DNA from: a virus
Direction: 5' to 3' (one strand)
DNA: 27,618 nt
Virus record (IMG/VR): IMGVR_UViG_3300036792_000285
Coordinates: 1 to 27,618 of that record
Made by a program: the position numbers and the translations under genes. A model generated the notes under the pieces. It ran no database searches. It was not told the DNA's origin and saw only the letters and a list, made by a program, of their open reading frames with translations. The stretch's first letter is position 1; each line of letters starts with the position of its first letter. Positions 20,848-26,396 of the stretch are shown here, piece after piece.

Positions 20848-21228
20848 AGGTCCCCACCTTTCGTTGCGTCCTACTAGGTATAACACTTGACAGACGTCAA
20901 TGATTCCATGGTACGCCTCGATGACCGAGATGAACCCGGCCTCTCTGTCGTCCCATTTCTTGGAGTCGCCCCACTTCATGGACTTGCGCCAGTGCGGGTG
21001 GCACTTGCCGTCCACCTCGCGGAAGTCCCAGTGCGCGTGCGGGTCGGGGTTGCCCGGCCGAACCCGTCGCGGAACAAACACGAACCCGGCGATCAACGGC
21101 CAGTCGTGCAGGCCGGACTTGCCGAGGTAGCTGATCTCGTACCAGGTGCCCGGCTCCAGGTTGGTCTGCCACGCCCGGGTGACCGCGTAGATCTCGGACC
21201 ACACCGGCGGGACCGGCCGTACGCGCAT
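20530..21228 (-). CDS. 232-residue open frame, likely fusion of two genes across a promoter
   Basis: ATG 21228 overlaps the upstream TGA by one base. Residues 1-110 look like one protein (WQTNLEPGTWYEISYLGKSG, PDPHAHWDFREVDGKCHPHW, FISVIEAYHG). Residues around 110-127 (IIDVCQVLYLVGRNERWGPL) are encoded by promoter motif copy C and the GGTGGGG ribosome-binding site, and residues 128-232 form the second domain with its own TTG start. At the two other copies of this promoter the upstream gene stops within the motif; here the TGA-equivalent is TCA and the frame differs, so the upstream frame continues. The full fusion may be translated, but the join looks like regulatory DNA read as protein. Confidence 0.55.
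   Translation of the reverse strand: MRVRPVPPVWSEIYAVTRAWQTNLEPGTWYEISYLGKSGLHDWPLIAGFVFVPRRVRPGNPDPHAHWDFREVDGKCHPHWRKSMKWGDSKKWDDREAGFISVIEAYHGIIDVCQVLYLVGRNERWGPLSDIITPALDRVEIVWSDAEDQWTPGHFTVWTYWKGVDRPCTHGIGVNGGYGGRRLAERLKAAIEAGVVFTDLGVGTDVDGKTYVTSKCRVLARILNADLRRLGF
20852..20858 (-). promoter_or_regulatory. GGTGGGG ribosome-binding site inside an open frame
   Basis: The minus strand reads AAAGGTGGGGACCTTTGAGC; it supports internal initiation at TTG 20847. Confidence 0.5.
20871..20907 (-). promoter_or_regulatory. Repeated promoter/operator motif, copy C (inside an open frame)
   Basis: On the minus strand GGAATCATTGACG contains TTGACG (20895-20900) as -35, and TAGTAG (20871-20876) lies 18 bases downstream as a weak -10. 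This copy has the most perfect palindrome of the set: TTGAC-GTCT-GTCAA, overlapping the -35. On the plus strand the same palindrome reads TTGACAGACGTCAA. The surrounding DNA is visibly less GC-rich than the flanking coding sequence. Confidence 0.6.
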
Positions 21229-21413
21229 CAGTAGCCCATCCCGTCGCCCCAGTAGTCCTCTGCGTCGTCGCCGCCCTCTTTGTAGGCCAGGCGGCGCACC
21301 TGCTCGGTGATCTTGCGAAAGGCCTCGCGGCGCTCCCGCTCACCGGGGATACGCGCGGCTTCCATCAGCCGGGTGGTCGCCTGGTCCACGGTCAACCCGT
21401 GCCGGCTAGTCAT
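21228..21413 (-). CDS. Small charged protein, function unknown
   Basis: 61 residues from ATG 21413, overlapping the upstream gene by 8 bases. Helical and basic in the first two thirds (TVDQATTRLMEAARIPGERE, RREAFRKITEQVRRLAYKEG) with an acidic end (GDDAEDYWGDGMGY). No family is recognised. Confidence 0.7.
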   Translation of the reverse strand: MTSRHGLTVDQATTRLMEAARIPGERERREAFRKITEQVRRLAYKEGGDDAEDYWGDGMGY

Positions 21414-21603
21414 CTTCCCCCCAGCTGATCCGCTTCATCTGACCGACGCTGAACCGCACGCCGCCGACCGACTTTCCGTCCCGCAAGAGCAGGGCGTACT
21501 TCCACCCCGCCCGCCGCATCTCCTCTGCCAGCAGGCGGGGCCGAAGCATCTCGATCGTCAGCACGCGAGACTCACCGTCCCGGTCGATGCCGACTGCGAT
21601 CAT
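21406..21603 (-). CDS. Small protein, function unknown
   Basis: 65 residues; the ATG follows the previous TAG directly (TAGATG). MIAVGIDRDGESRVLTIEML, then LRPRLLAEEMRRAGWKYALL and RDGKSVGGVRFSVGQMKRIS: strand-helix-strand layout. No motif is recognised. Confidence 0.7.
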   Translation of the reverse strand: MIAVGIDRDGESRVLTIEMLRPRLLAEEMRRAGWKYALLLRDGKSVGGVRFSVGQMKRISWGEDD

Positions 21604-21732
21604 CTACTTGCCCTTTCCGCTCTTGCCCTGGTCGCTGTCCTTGCCCTCGTGCTTGCCGCCCTGGACCGGCACCGGCTTAGGCTCCAGTGGCTTCGGCCTC
21701 GGGTTGCCTGACGGACTTTCGTGCTTGCCCAT
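21604..21732 (-). CDS. Small Lys/Gly/Pro-rich protein, first gene after a repeated promoter
   Basis: 42 residues from ATG 21732, with AGGTGGGGAGGTG upstream, ending in a TAG that abuts the next ATG. It lacks hydrophobic residues almost entirely: MGKHESPSGNPRPKPLEPKP followed by a run rich in G, K, D and S (GGKHEGKDSDQGKSGKGK). It is probably disordered and basic, perhaps nucleic-acid- or RNA-polymerase-binding. The clear ribosome-binding site and position support expression. Confidence 0.7.
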   Translation of the reverse strand: MGKHESPSGNPRPKPLEPKPVPVQGGKHEGKDSDQGKSGKGK

Positions 21733-21742
21733 CACTTCACCT

Positions 21743-21749
21743 CCCCACC
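21743..21749 (-). promoter_or_regulatory. GGTGGGG ribosome-binding site
   Basis: The minus strand reads TTAGGTGGGGAGGTGAAGTGATG; a second GGAGGTG element overlaps it and pairs even better with the 16S 3' end. It marks ATG 21732. Confidence 0.65.
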
Positions 21750-21761
21750 TAATTGACCTTC

Positions 21762-21796
21762 ATTCTATGCAACGCTTGACGTACGTAAATCATTCC
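21762..21796 (-). promoter_or_regulatory. Repeated promoter/operator motif, copy A
   Basis: On the minus strand GGAATGATTTACG leads to TAGAAT (21762-21767) after a 16-base spacer; TTTACG (21784-21789) is the -35-like element. TTTAC-GTAC-GTCAA is an imperfect palindrome at the position where copy C has TTGAC-GTCT-GTCAA. The TGA of GGAATGATT is the stop codon of the SWIM-type gene (21790-21792). Confidence 0.65.
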
Positions 21797-22008
21797 GGCA
21801 GGGACCGGGGCGGGATCACCGACTCCAGCCAGTTGCTGACCGACTTGGCATGGCGGCAGTGGCGGTGGTGGCGGTTGCCGATGCACGGGCACAGCACCCC
21901 GTTGGTCTGCTGCACCGCGGTGACCGGGTACGGGTCGCCACCGCTGGACGACTTCACCGGCAGGATCGTCGTGTAGATGACCCTGCCGAGAGGGAGGGTC
22001 GATCTCAC
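21790..22008 (-). CDS. Small SWIM-type zinc-finger protein
   Basis: 72 residues, GTG start overlapping the upstream stop (GTGA). LCPCIGNRHHRHCRHAKSV gives C40-x-C42-x8-C51-x-H53, the CxCx(n)CxH pattern of SWIM zinc fingers, which bind DNA or proteins and are usually part of larger proteins. Here it is nearly the whole protein. The stop codon lies within promoter motif copy A. Confidence 0.75.
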   Translation of the reverse strand: MRSTLPLGRVIYTTILPVKSSSGGDPYPVTAVQQTNGVLCPCIGNRHHRHCRHAKSVSNWLESVIPPRSLPE

Positions 22009-22217
22009 GGCCGGTGGTGCCGCCCACGCGGGACGGCCGGGTTGTCCGGCCGGGTCTCGGACGGCAGGAACCGCTGGGCCATAGCCTGCCGCGGCCCGTG
22101 ACGGCGCCAGACACTCTTCTGGTACTCGGCCACCGTCTCGGCTCCCAGGGCGTCCCGGGCAGCCCACTCGGCTGCCAGCGCCGCGTACGACGACGTGGCC
22201 AGTGACGGCATCGCCAC
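22005..22217 (-). CDS. Small helical protein, function unknown
   Basis: 70 residues from a GTG overlapping the preceding TAG by one base (TAGTG); an ATG two codons later (22211) is an alternative start. SLATSSYAALAAEWAARDAL and AETVAEYQKSVWRRHGPRQA are helical; the tail is basic and Pro-rich (RPDNPAVPRGRHHRP). No family is recognised. Confidence 0.65.
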   Translation of the reverse strand: MAMPSLATSSYAALAAEWAARDALGAETVAEYQKSVWRRHGPRQAMAQRFLPSETRPDNPAVPRGRHHRP

Positions 22218-22453
22218 TACAGCAGGGTCACCACCTGCTGCGTCTGCCGGGCCAGCGTCCGCGCCTGGCTCTCCTCCACTACCACCGGGTCCGCTGTCCC
22301 CGCTGACGGCACTCTCCACGCACGCAGGCGCCCGTCCCGCGTCATCTGGTGCGCTGTCTGCCGGGTGACCCGCATCAGCTCCGCTGCCTTGCTGATCGTT
22401 ATGTACCCCGGCAGGACCGGCAGCTCCTCCGGTGTCTCCGGTTGGTTCGTCAT
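22217..22453 (-). CDS. Excisionase/MerR-type helix-turn-helix protein
   Basis: 78 residues; the ATG abuts the preceding TGA (TGAATG). YITISKAAELMRVTRQTAHQ then MTRDGRLRAWRVPS is a typical excisionase-fold (HTH_17) helix-turn-helix with the following wing. Such proteins bend DNA in excision or regulate promoters. No integrase is present in the window, so a regulatory role is as likely as excision. Confidence 0.75.
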   Translation of the reverse strand: MTNQPETPEELPVLPGYITISKAAELMRVTRQTAHQMTRDGRLRAWRVPSAGTADPVVVEESQARTLARQTQQVVTLL

Positions 22454-23005
22454 TCATCCTCGCCTCTCAAGAATCGGTCTCATTACTGCTTTACAACCGT
22501 CTAGCCACTCATTTGCTTCCTGAGCCGTGCGAACGAGTGGCAGCAGCCGCAGGCAGTGGCCCAGCGGCTCGGACACCCAGTCCTGGTACTGGGCCTGCTC
22601 CCACACCGGGCCGGTCACACGACGGCACCAGGTCTTCAGTGCCTCGGACAACGCGGCGTGGTCGGGCACCTGCGGCTGCTGCAGCGCCTCCCACCGGTCG
22701 CGCCAGGTCTGCTCGGTGACGCCTGCCATCTCGCACATCTTGCCCGCGGCCTCAGCCCGGCCGCAGTCCCAGTACTCGGCCATCAGGCTGACCGGCGTCC
22801 ACGCCCGGGCGCACGCGAAGCAGTAGCACCCGCCAGTGTCCTCGTACAGCCGGAACGCAGCCTCGATGCCGCCGTCCGGGTGGGTGATGCCGAACGGGCA
22901 CCAGGTCTTCCGGTTGCCGAACCCGTCCGGCACCTCGACCCCGGCCCAGCGGCACGCCTGAGCGATCGAGATGTTCTCGTTAGCCAGCTGGATTATGGAG
23001 GGCAT
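22454..23005 (-). CDS. DnaG-type CHC2 zinc-finger protein lacking a catalytic domain
   Basis: 183 residues, ATG 23005 within the end of the preceding gene (26-base overlap). Residues 36-75 fit the CHC2 primase zinc domain: WCPFGITHPDG (C36, H42), strands carrying FRLYEDTGGCYCFACARAWT with the second cysteine pair, and SLMAEYWDC. In DnaG this domain reads the single-stranded template for primer start. No TOPRIM or RNA-polymerase domain follows; the rest is helical (ALSEALKTWCRRVTGPVWEQ). It lies 0.4 kb downstream of the DnaB-type helicase gene, so a template-recognition part of a split primase is likely. Confidence 0.75.
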   Translation of the reverse strand: MPSIIQLANENISIAQACRWAGVEVPDGFGNRKTWCPFGITHPDGGIEAAFRLYEDTGGCYCFACARAWTPVSLMAEYWDCGRAEAAGKMCEMAGVTEQTWRDRWEALQQPQVPDHAALSEALKTWCRRVTGPVWEQAQYQDWVSEPLGHCLRLLPLVRTAQEANEWLDGCKAVMRPILERRG

Positions 23006-23198
23006 TCTTGTTCAGCCCCTCAATCCATTTCAGTAGTGGCTGGCTGTTGATCGTCATCGACGGCCAGTCGGTCGGCGTGTTGGCGACCAGCTCGTGCGCC
23101 CAGTCGTAGGGGACGAACCCCTGGTACTCGAACGCCAGCCGGCCGCCGACGTCGGTCAGTGTCAGCTTGCCGCCCTTGACCGGGATCTCAACCCGCAC
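22980..23198 (-). CDS. Small protein, paralogue of the preceding gene
   Basis: 72 residues from ATG 23198, overlapping the gene before it by 11 bases. MRVEIPVKGGKLTLTDVGGR, then FEYQGFVPYDWAHELVANTP closely parallels the neighbour at 23188-23397 (MR-x-x-I, G-x-LT-x-T, EY-x-G, P-x-D-x-A, LV). The C-terminal third differs. Function unknown. Confidence 0.75.
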   Translation of the reverse strand: MRVEIPVKGGKLTLTDVGGRLAFEYQGFVPYDWAHELVANTPTDWPSMTINSQPLLKWIEGLNKNALHNPAG

Positions 23199-23397
23199 CG
23201 GGCGCGTCCTTGACTGTCTTCGCGATCAGGTTGGCCACCATCTGCTCCTGCAAGTCCCTCATGGTGTCGCGGTGCCGTTCCACCAGGGCCATAGCCAGGT
23301 CCCGCGGCAGTACGCCGTGGTACTCGCAGCCCACCTGCTCGTTGTCGCCCATTGTCACTGTCAGTTCCCCGTCCGGGAACGCGATGCTCAGCCGCAT
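23188..23397 (-). CDS. Small protein, paralogue of the following gene
   Basis: 69 residues from ATG 23397, eight bases after the helicase stop. MRLSIAFPDGELTVTMGDNE, CEYHGVLPRDLAMALVERHR and a basic amphipathic C-terminus (DLQEQMVANLIAKTVKD). Shares its first 40 residues' pattern with the next gene. It looks like a small beta-sheet domain plus helix; no known family. Confidence 0.75.
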   Translation of the reverse strand: MRLSIAFPDGELTVTMGDNEQVGCEYHGVLPRDLAMALVERHRDTMRDLQEQMVANLIAKTVKDAPGAG

Positions 23398-23405
23398 CCT
23401 GCCTC

Positions 23406-24887
23406 CTAGATCAAGCTTCCGTAGTCAGTACCGCCCGCGGTGAACATGTCAGCGCCCGCCGACGCGTCGCCCTCGTCGCGGAACCAGCTGGTGGCGTAGT
23501 CGATCTTGAGCGGGAAGTCAGTGCCGCGCCGCCCGTCCCGGTTCTTCAGCAGTTCGCCTTTGACCGGGCAGGCGCGCGGGTTCTCGATCTTGGCGGGCTC
23601 CAGCAGGGTCAGCACCACGTCGGGGGTGTTGAACGCCTCGGCCGACCCAGCCAGGTCGACCCCGGCGTAGCTGCCCTCTTTCAGTGCCCGCTCGCGCCCG
23701 GGCCGGTTGACCTGCCACGGGCTGATCAGCGGCACCCCCAGCCCGTTGCTGAACGTGGCGGCGACCGCCTTGGCGTCCTTGATCATCTGCGCGGTCTCCT
23801 CGTGCGCCGCGTCCCGCCGCCGGTCGGCGTGCAGCAGCTGGAGGTAGTCCACGATGCACAGGTCGACGGCGAACAGGTGGCCGATCCGGTCGAGCCGGGA
23901 CCGCACCTGCCCGATCGTCGCCCCGAACGGCACCTGAGCCACGTAGCACCGGCCATATGACTGGTTGTGTGTGAAATCGTGGACGACGCCTTGGAACTGG
24001 GCGACCTCGGGACCGTTCAAGGTAGCCGAACGGATACGGGCGCTGTCCAGCCCGTCCGGCATCTCGGTCTCGAAGACCGCGTGGCGGCTGTGCCGCGCGA
24101 TCAGCTTGTTGATCACCTGGTGCCGCAGCGTCTCGCTGGTGAAGATCACCACGTTCTTGCCCTGCACGACCTTGGCATTCCAGGCAGCCTGCACGCACAG
24201 CGACGTCTTGCCGGAACTGCTGAACCCGGCGAAGATCGCCAGCTCGCCGCGGTTGAGGCCGCCGCCCAGCACCTCGTCTATAGACGGGATGCCCAGGGCG
24301 ATGCCGGGGTTGCCGCCGGCCAGCTTGCGGGCGTAGGAGGTCTTGGCGTAGCGGTCCATGATCTGGTCGGCCTCGGCGTTGACCTCGCCCTCGGGCGCGT
24401 CGGCCTGGTTCAGCTCGGCGTCCAGCGCCGCGAACCGCTCCATGACGTGCAGCCGGGCCGCGTCCGGGCCCACCACCCGGCCGTCCTTGCCGTCCATCCC
24501 CTGCGTGAGGATGGCGTACGCCTCGGTCAGCGCCTGCCCGGTCGCCTGCTCGCTGGCGATCTCCCGCAGCCGCTCGACCGCCCAGGTGAACTGCCCGTCG
24601 CTGACACTGGTAGCCGCGCACAGGTCGTAGGTCTCCAGGTACATAGCCGCGGTCCCGGCCAGCACCTTGCGGTCCTCCAGGAACCCGGCGAGGGCCTGCC
24701 GGGTCATCACCTCGCCGGTCATGTCCAGGTAACGCTGCAGCAGGGAGAACATCTCCGGCAGGACCTGCCCGGTGAAGTGCGGCGTCCGCAGCTTGCGGGC
24801 CGCCTGCTCTAGCAGGTCAGGCCGGTTGGGCAGGATCGCTGCCAGTACCGCGGTCCCCGGATCCGGCTCCGTCTGGTACTCGCTCAA
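23406..24887 (-). CDS. DnaB-type replicative DNA helicase
   Basis: 493 residues from a TTG start at 24885-24887 (GGGCGAG upstream); no better start fits the N-terminal domain. The N-terminal domain (1-110, starting PGTAVLAAILPNRPDLLEQA) matches the DnaB helical domain. The RecA-like core has GIPSIDEVLGGGLNRGELAI, Walker A GFSSSGKT (221-228), an FTSETLRHQV helix, Walker B VDLCIVDYLQLL (341-352), a SPWQVNR segment with the sensor glutamine (Q392), and LLKNRDGRRGT with the arginine-rich C-terminal motif. DnaB unwinds DNA at the fork. The CHC2 protein lies downstream. Confidence 0.93.
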   Translation of the reverse strand: MSEYQTEPDPGTAVLAAILPNRPDLLEQAARKLRTPHFTGQVLPEMFSLLQRYLDMTGEVMTRQALAGFLEDRKVLAGTAAMYLETYDLCAATSVSDGQFTWAVERLREIASEQATGQALTEAYAILTQGMDGKDGRVVGPDAARLHVMERFAALDAELNQADAPEGEVNAEADQIMDRYAKTSYARKLAGGNPGIALGIPSIDEVLGGGLNRGELAIFAGFSSSGKTSLCVQAAWNAKVVQGKNVVIFTSETLRHQVINKLIARHSRHAVFETEMPDGLDSARIRSATLNGPEVAQFQGVVHDFTHNQSYGRCYVAQVPFGATIGQVRSRLDRIGHLFAVDLCIVDYLQLLHADRRRDAAHEETAQMIKDAKAVAATFSNGLGVPLISPWQVNRPGRERALKEGSYAGVDLAGSAEAFNTPDVVLTLLEPAKIENPRACPVKGELLKNRDGRRGTDFPLKIDYATSWFRDEGDASAGADMFTAGGTDYGSLI

Positions 24888-25068
24888 CGATCTCGCCCTT
24901 CAGCTCGGCGGTCTGCGCCGCCGTCAGCTGGGCGGTCATGCCGGTCAGCTGCCTGGTCTGCCGGGCACTCTCGGCCCGTATCAGGCTGGTCTGGATCGTG
25001 TTGAAGATGAAGATGGACGTAGCCGACGTGATCAGGCTGGGCAGCACGTAGTAGACAAACCAATGCAT
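24817..25068 (-). CDS. Small membrane-anchored protein
   Basis: 83 residues, ATG 25068 seven bases after the upstream stop. An N-terminal hydrophobic helix (about 3-25, FVYYVLPSLITSATSIFIFN) is followed by a charged helical part (AESARQTRQLTGMTAQLTAA). The last 70 bases overlap the helicase start, and the C-terminal residues there (PDGAGSGDRGTGSDPAQPA) are shadow-like. It resembles small phage membrane proteins; function unknown. Confidence 0.65.
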   Translation of the reverse strand: MHWFVYYVLPSLITSATSIFIFNTIQTSLIRAESARQTRQLTGMTAQLTAAQTAELKGEIVERVPDGAGSGDRGTGSDPAQPA

Positions 25069-25075
25069 GCCCCTT

Positions 25076-25645
25076 CTAATCGTGGACGCGGAACACCTGC
25101 AGCTGCTCGTCCGGGTCGAACTTGCGCCGCTCCCCCATGATGTTGGTCAGCACCAGCACCGCGCTGGTCGCGGCCCAGACGCCGTTCACCTCTTCGTGGA
25201 TGACCTCGGTGTCCAGTACCTCGATCTTGCCGAAGTCCACCACGATGTCGCCCGCGGCGACCGAGTCGGCCCGGGCGTAGGCCCACGTCTTGCCGTGGTG
25301 GTCGATGTCGATCCGGTGGCGCTTGTACGGCTCAGGGATCGACCGGCGCATGGTCGGGGTCAGGCCCAGCGCCTCCGGGCCGCCGGGGATCACCCCGGCC
25401 CCGGGCACCTTGGACATCAGCTCCGGTGGCAGCGGCTTGAGACCGGCCATCTTCACCGGCTCCTTGGACCGCCGGGCTCGCTCGTCGTTGATCTGCTCGG
25501 CGAAATCGGCCTGCCGGTGCAGCTTCTTGGTGTCGGCTGCGGACACCACCGCCTCGACCGGGACGATCGTCTCGCCCAGCGCGTTCTCCCCGACCCCGCT
25601 GCGGGCGTCTGCGTCCGGCTTGGCGTCCGGGTCGTACTTGGTCAC
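25076..25645 (-). CDS. Unknown protein
   Basis: 189 residues, GTG start overlapping the upstream stop (GTGA). The first 60 residues are acidic and disordered-looking (YDPDAKPDADARSGVGENAL). The second half reads as a beta-rich domain (KRHRIDIDHHGKTWAYARAD, VAAGDIVVDFGKIEVLDTEV, GVWAATSAVLVLTNIMGERR). IDIDHHGK could be a metal or active-site patch, but no family is recognised. Confidence 0.75.
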   Translation of the reverse strand: MTKYDPDAKPDADARSGVGENALGETIVPVEAVVSAADTKKLHRQADFAEQINDERARRSKEPVKMAGLKPLPPELMSKVPGAGVIPGGPEALGLTPTMRRSIPEPYKRHRIDIDHHGKTWAYARADSVAAGDIVVDFGKIEVLDTEVIHEEVNGVWAATSAVLVLTNIMGERRKFDPDEQLQVFRVHD

Positions 25646-25920
25646 GGCTGGCTCCCGTCCTGCTCGTGCAGCTTCTCCCACGCCTGAATCTCCGGGTCGG
25701 TCAGCTCCACCAGCCGCTTTGCCAGCAGGTTCTTGACACGCTCCTGCCGGGCGGCCCGCGTCTGCGCCAGGGACGCTACGGTGCACGCGGCCCACAGGCA
25801 GGCTGCCAGGCCGATCTCCAGCTTACGGCTGGGTGCCTGCCATCCGCCTGCCACGACGACGATGATAGCGATGCAGCAGGCGCTGGACCACAGCCACCTG
25901 AGCAGCGGCTGCCCTCTCAC
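25642..25920 (-). CDS. Small two-helix membrane protein
   Basis: 92 residues, GTG start overlapping the upstream stop (GTGA). Two hydrophobic stretches at about 10-27 (WSSACCIAIIVVVAGGW) and 34-52 (LEIGLAACLWAACTVASLA), then a charged cytoplasmic-type tail (QTRAARQERVKNLLAKRLVE). No family is recognised. The upstream extension of the frame is a shadow. Confidence 0.72.
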   Translation of the reverse strand: MRGQPLLRWLWSSACCIAIIVVVAGGWQAPSRKLEIGLAACLWAACTVASLAQTRAARQERVKNLLAKRLVELTDPEIQAWEKLHEQDGSQP

Positions 25921-26396
25921 TGGTGCTCCCGCAGCAGGCCCGGGGTGGTCCGCAGCAGCTGGCCCTGGCTGAACGACGCCAGGTCGTCCTGCCGCGCCGC
26001 GGGCAGTGGCCGGGCGTCTTTGAACACGCCCTCGCTGATCACCTTGAGGTGGCACCGGGGACACTCACCGGTTTTCCAGTCGTAGCTGAACTTCCCGGCG
26101 AGGATGACCTCGAACTCGACCGGCTCGCCCTTGGCGACCAGCTCCTCCGCCTCGTCCCGGCCGATCACCTTGAGGTCGTCACCGGACCAGGTGACCCAGA
26201 TCTCCGGGGACCGGAACCCCTCCTGGCCCAGGGCGATAGACCGGGTGCGGCCCTCCTGCTCGGCGCACTCGTGCCGGTAGAACGCCACCCGCGGGCTGCA
26301 GGGAGCACAGCCGTCAGCGCGGGCCAGCCGGAACGGCTCCGCCTTGACGTCCCGCCACCACTTCCCGGCGCACTTCTCGAAGTTGGTCAGCGCCAT
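25917..26396 (-). CDS. Unknown protein with Cys pairs
   Basis: 159 residues from ATG 26396, ten bases inside the sigma gene. Cysteines C9, C30, C33 (DGCAPCSPR) and C44 could form one zinc site, C112 and C115 (ECPRCHLKVI) half of another. The middle is beta-rich (PEIWVTWSGDDLKVIGR). No family is recognised. It immediately follows the sigma-28-like gene. Confidence 0.75.
   Translation of the reverse strand: MALTNFEKCAGKWWRDVKAEPFRLARADGCAPCSPRVAFYRHECAEQEGRTRSIALGQEGFRSPEIWVTWSGDDLKVIGRDEAEELVAKGEPVEFEVILAGKFSYDWKTGECPRCHLKVISEGVFKDARPLPAARQDDLASFSQGQLLRTTPGLLREHQ

Noticed and set aside
20881-20913. A plus-strand promoter from the perfect TTGACA at 20886-20891
   Set aside because: No -10-like element follows at 16-18 bases and there is no plus-strand gene; the hexamer is the other half of the palindrome.
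22217-22453. Excisionase of an integrated prophage
   Set aside because: No integrase or attachment site is visible; the same fold is common in phage transcription regulators.
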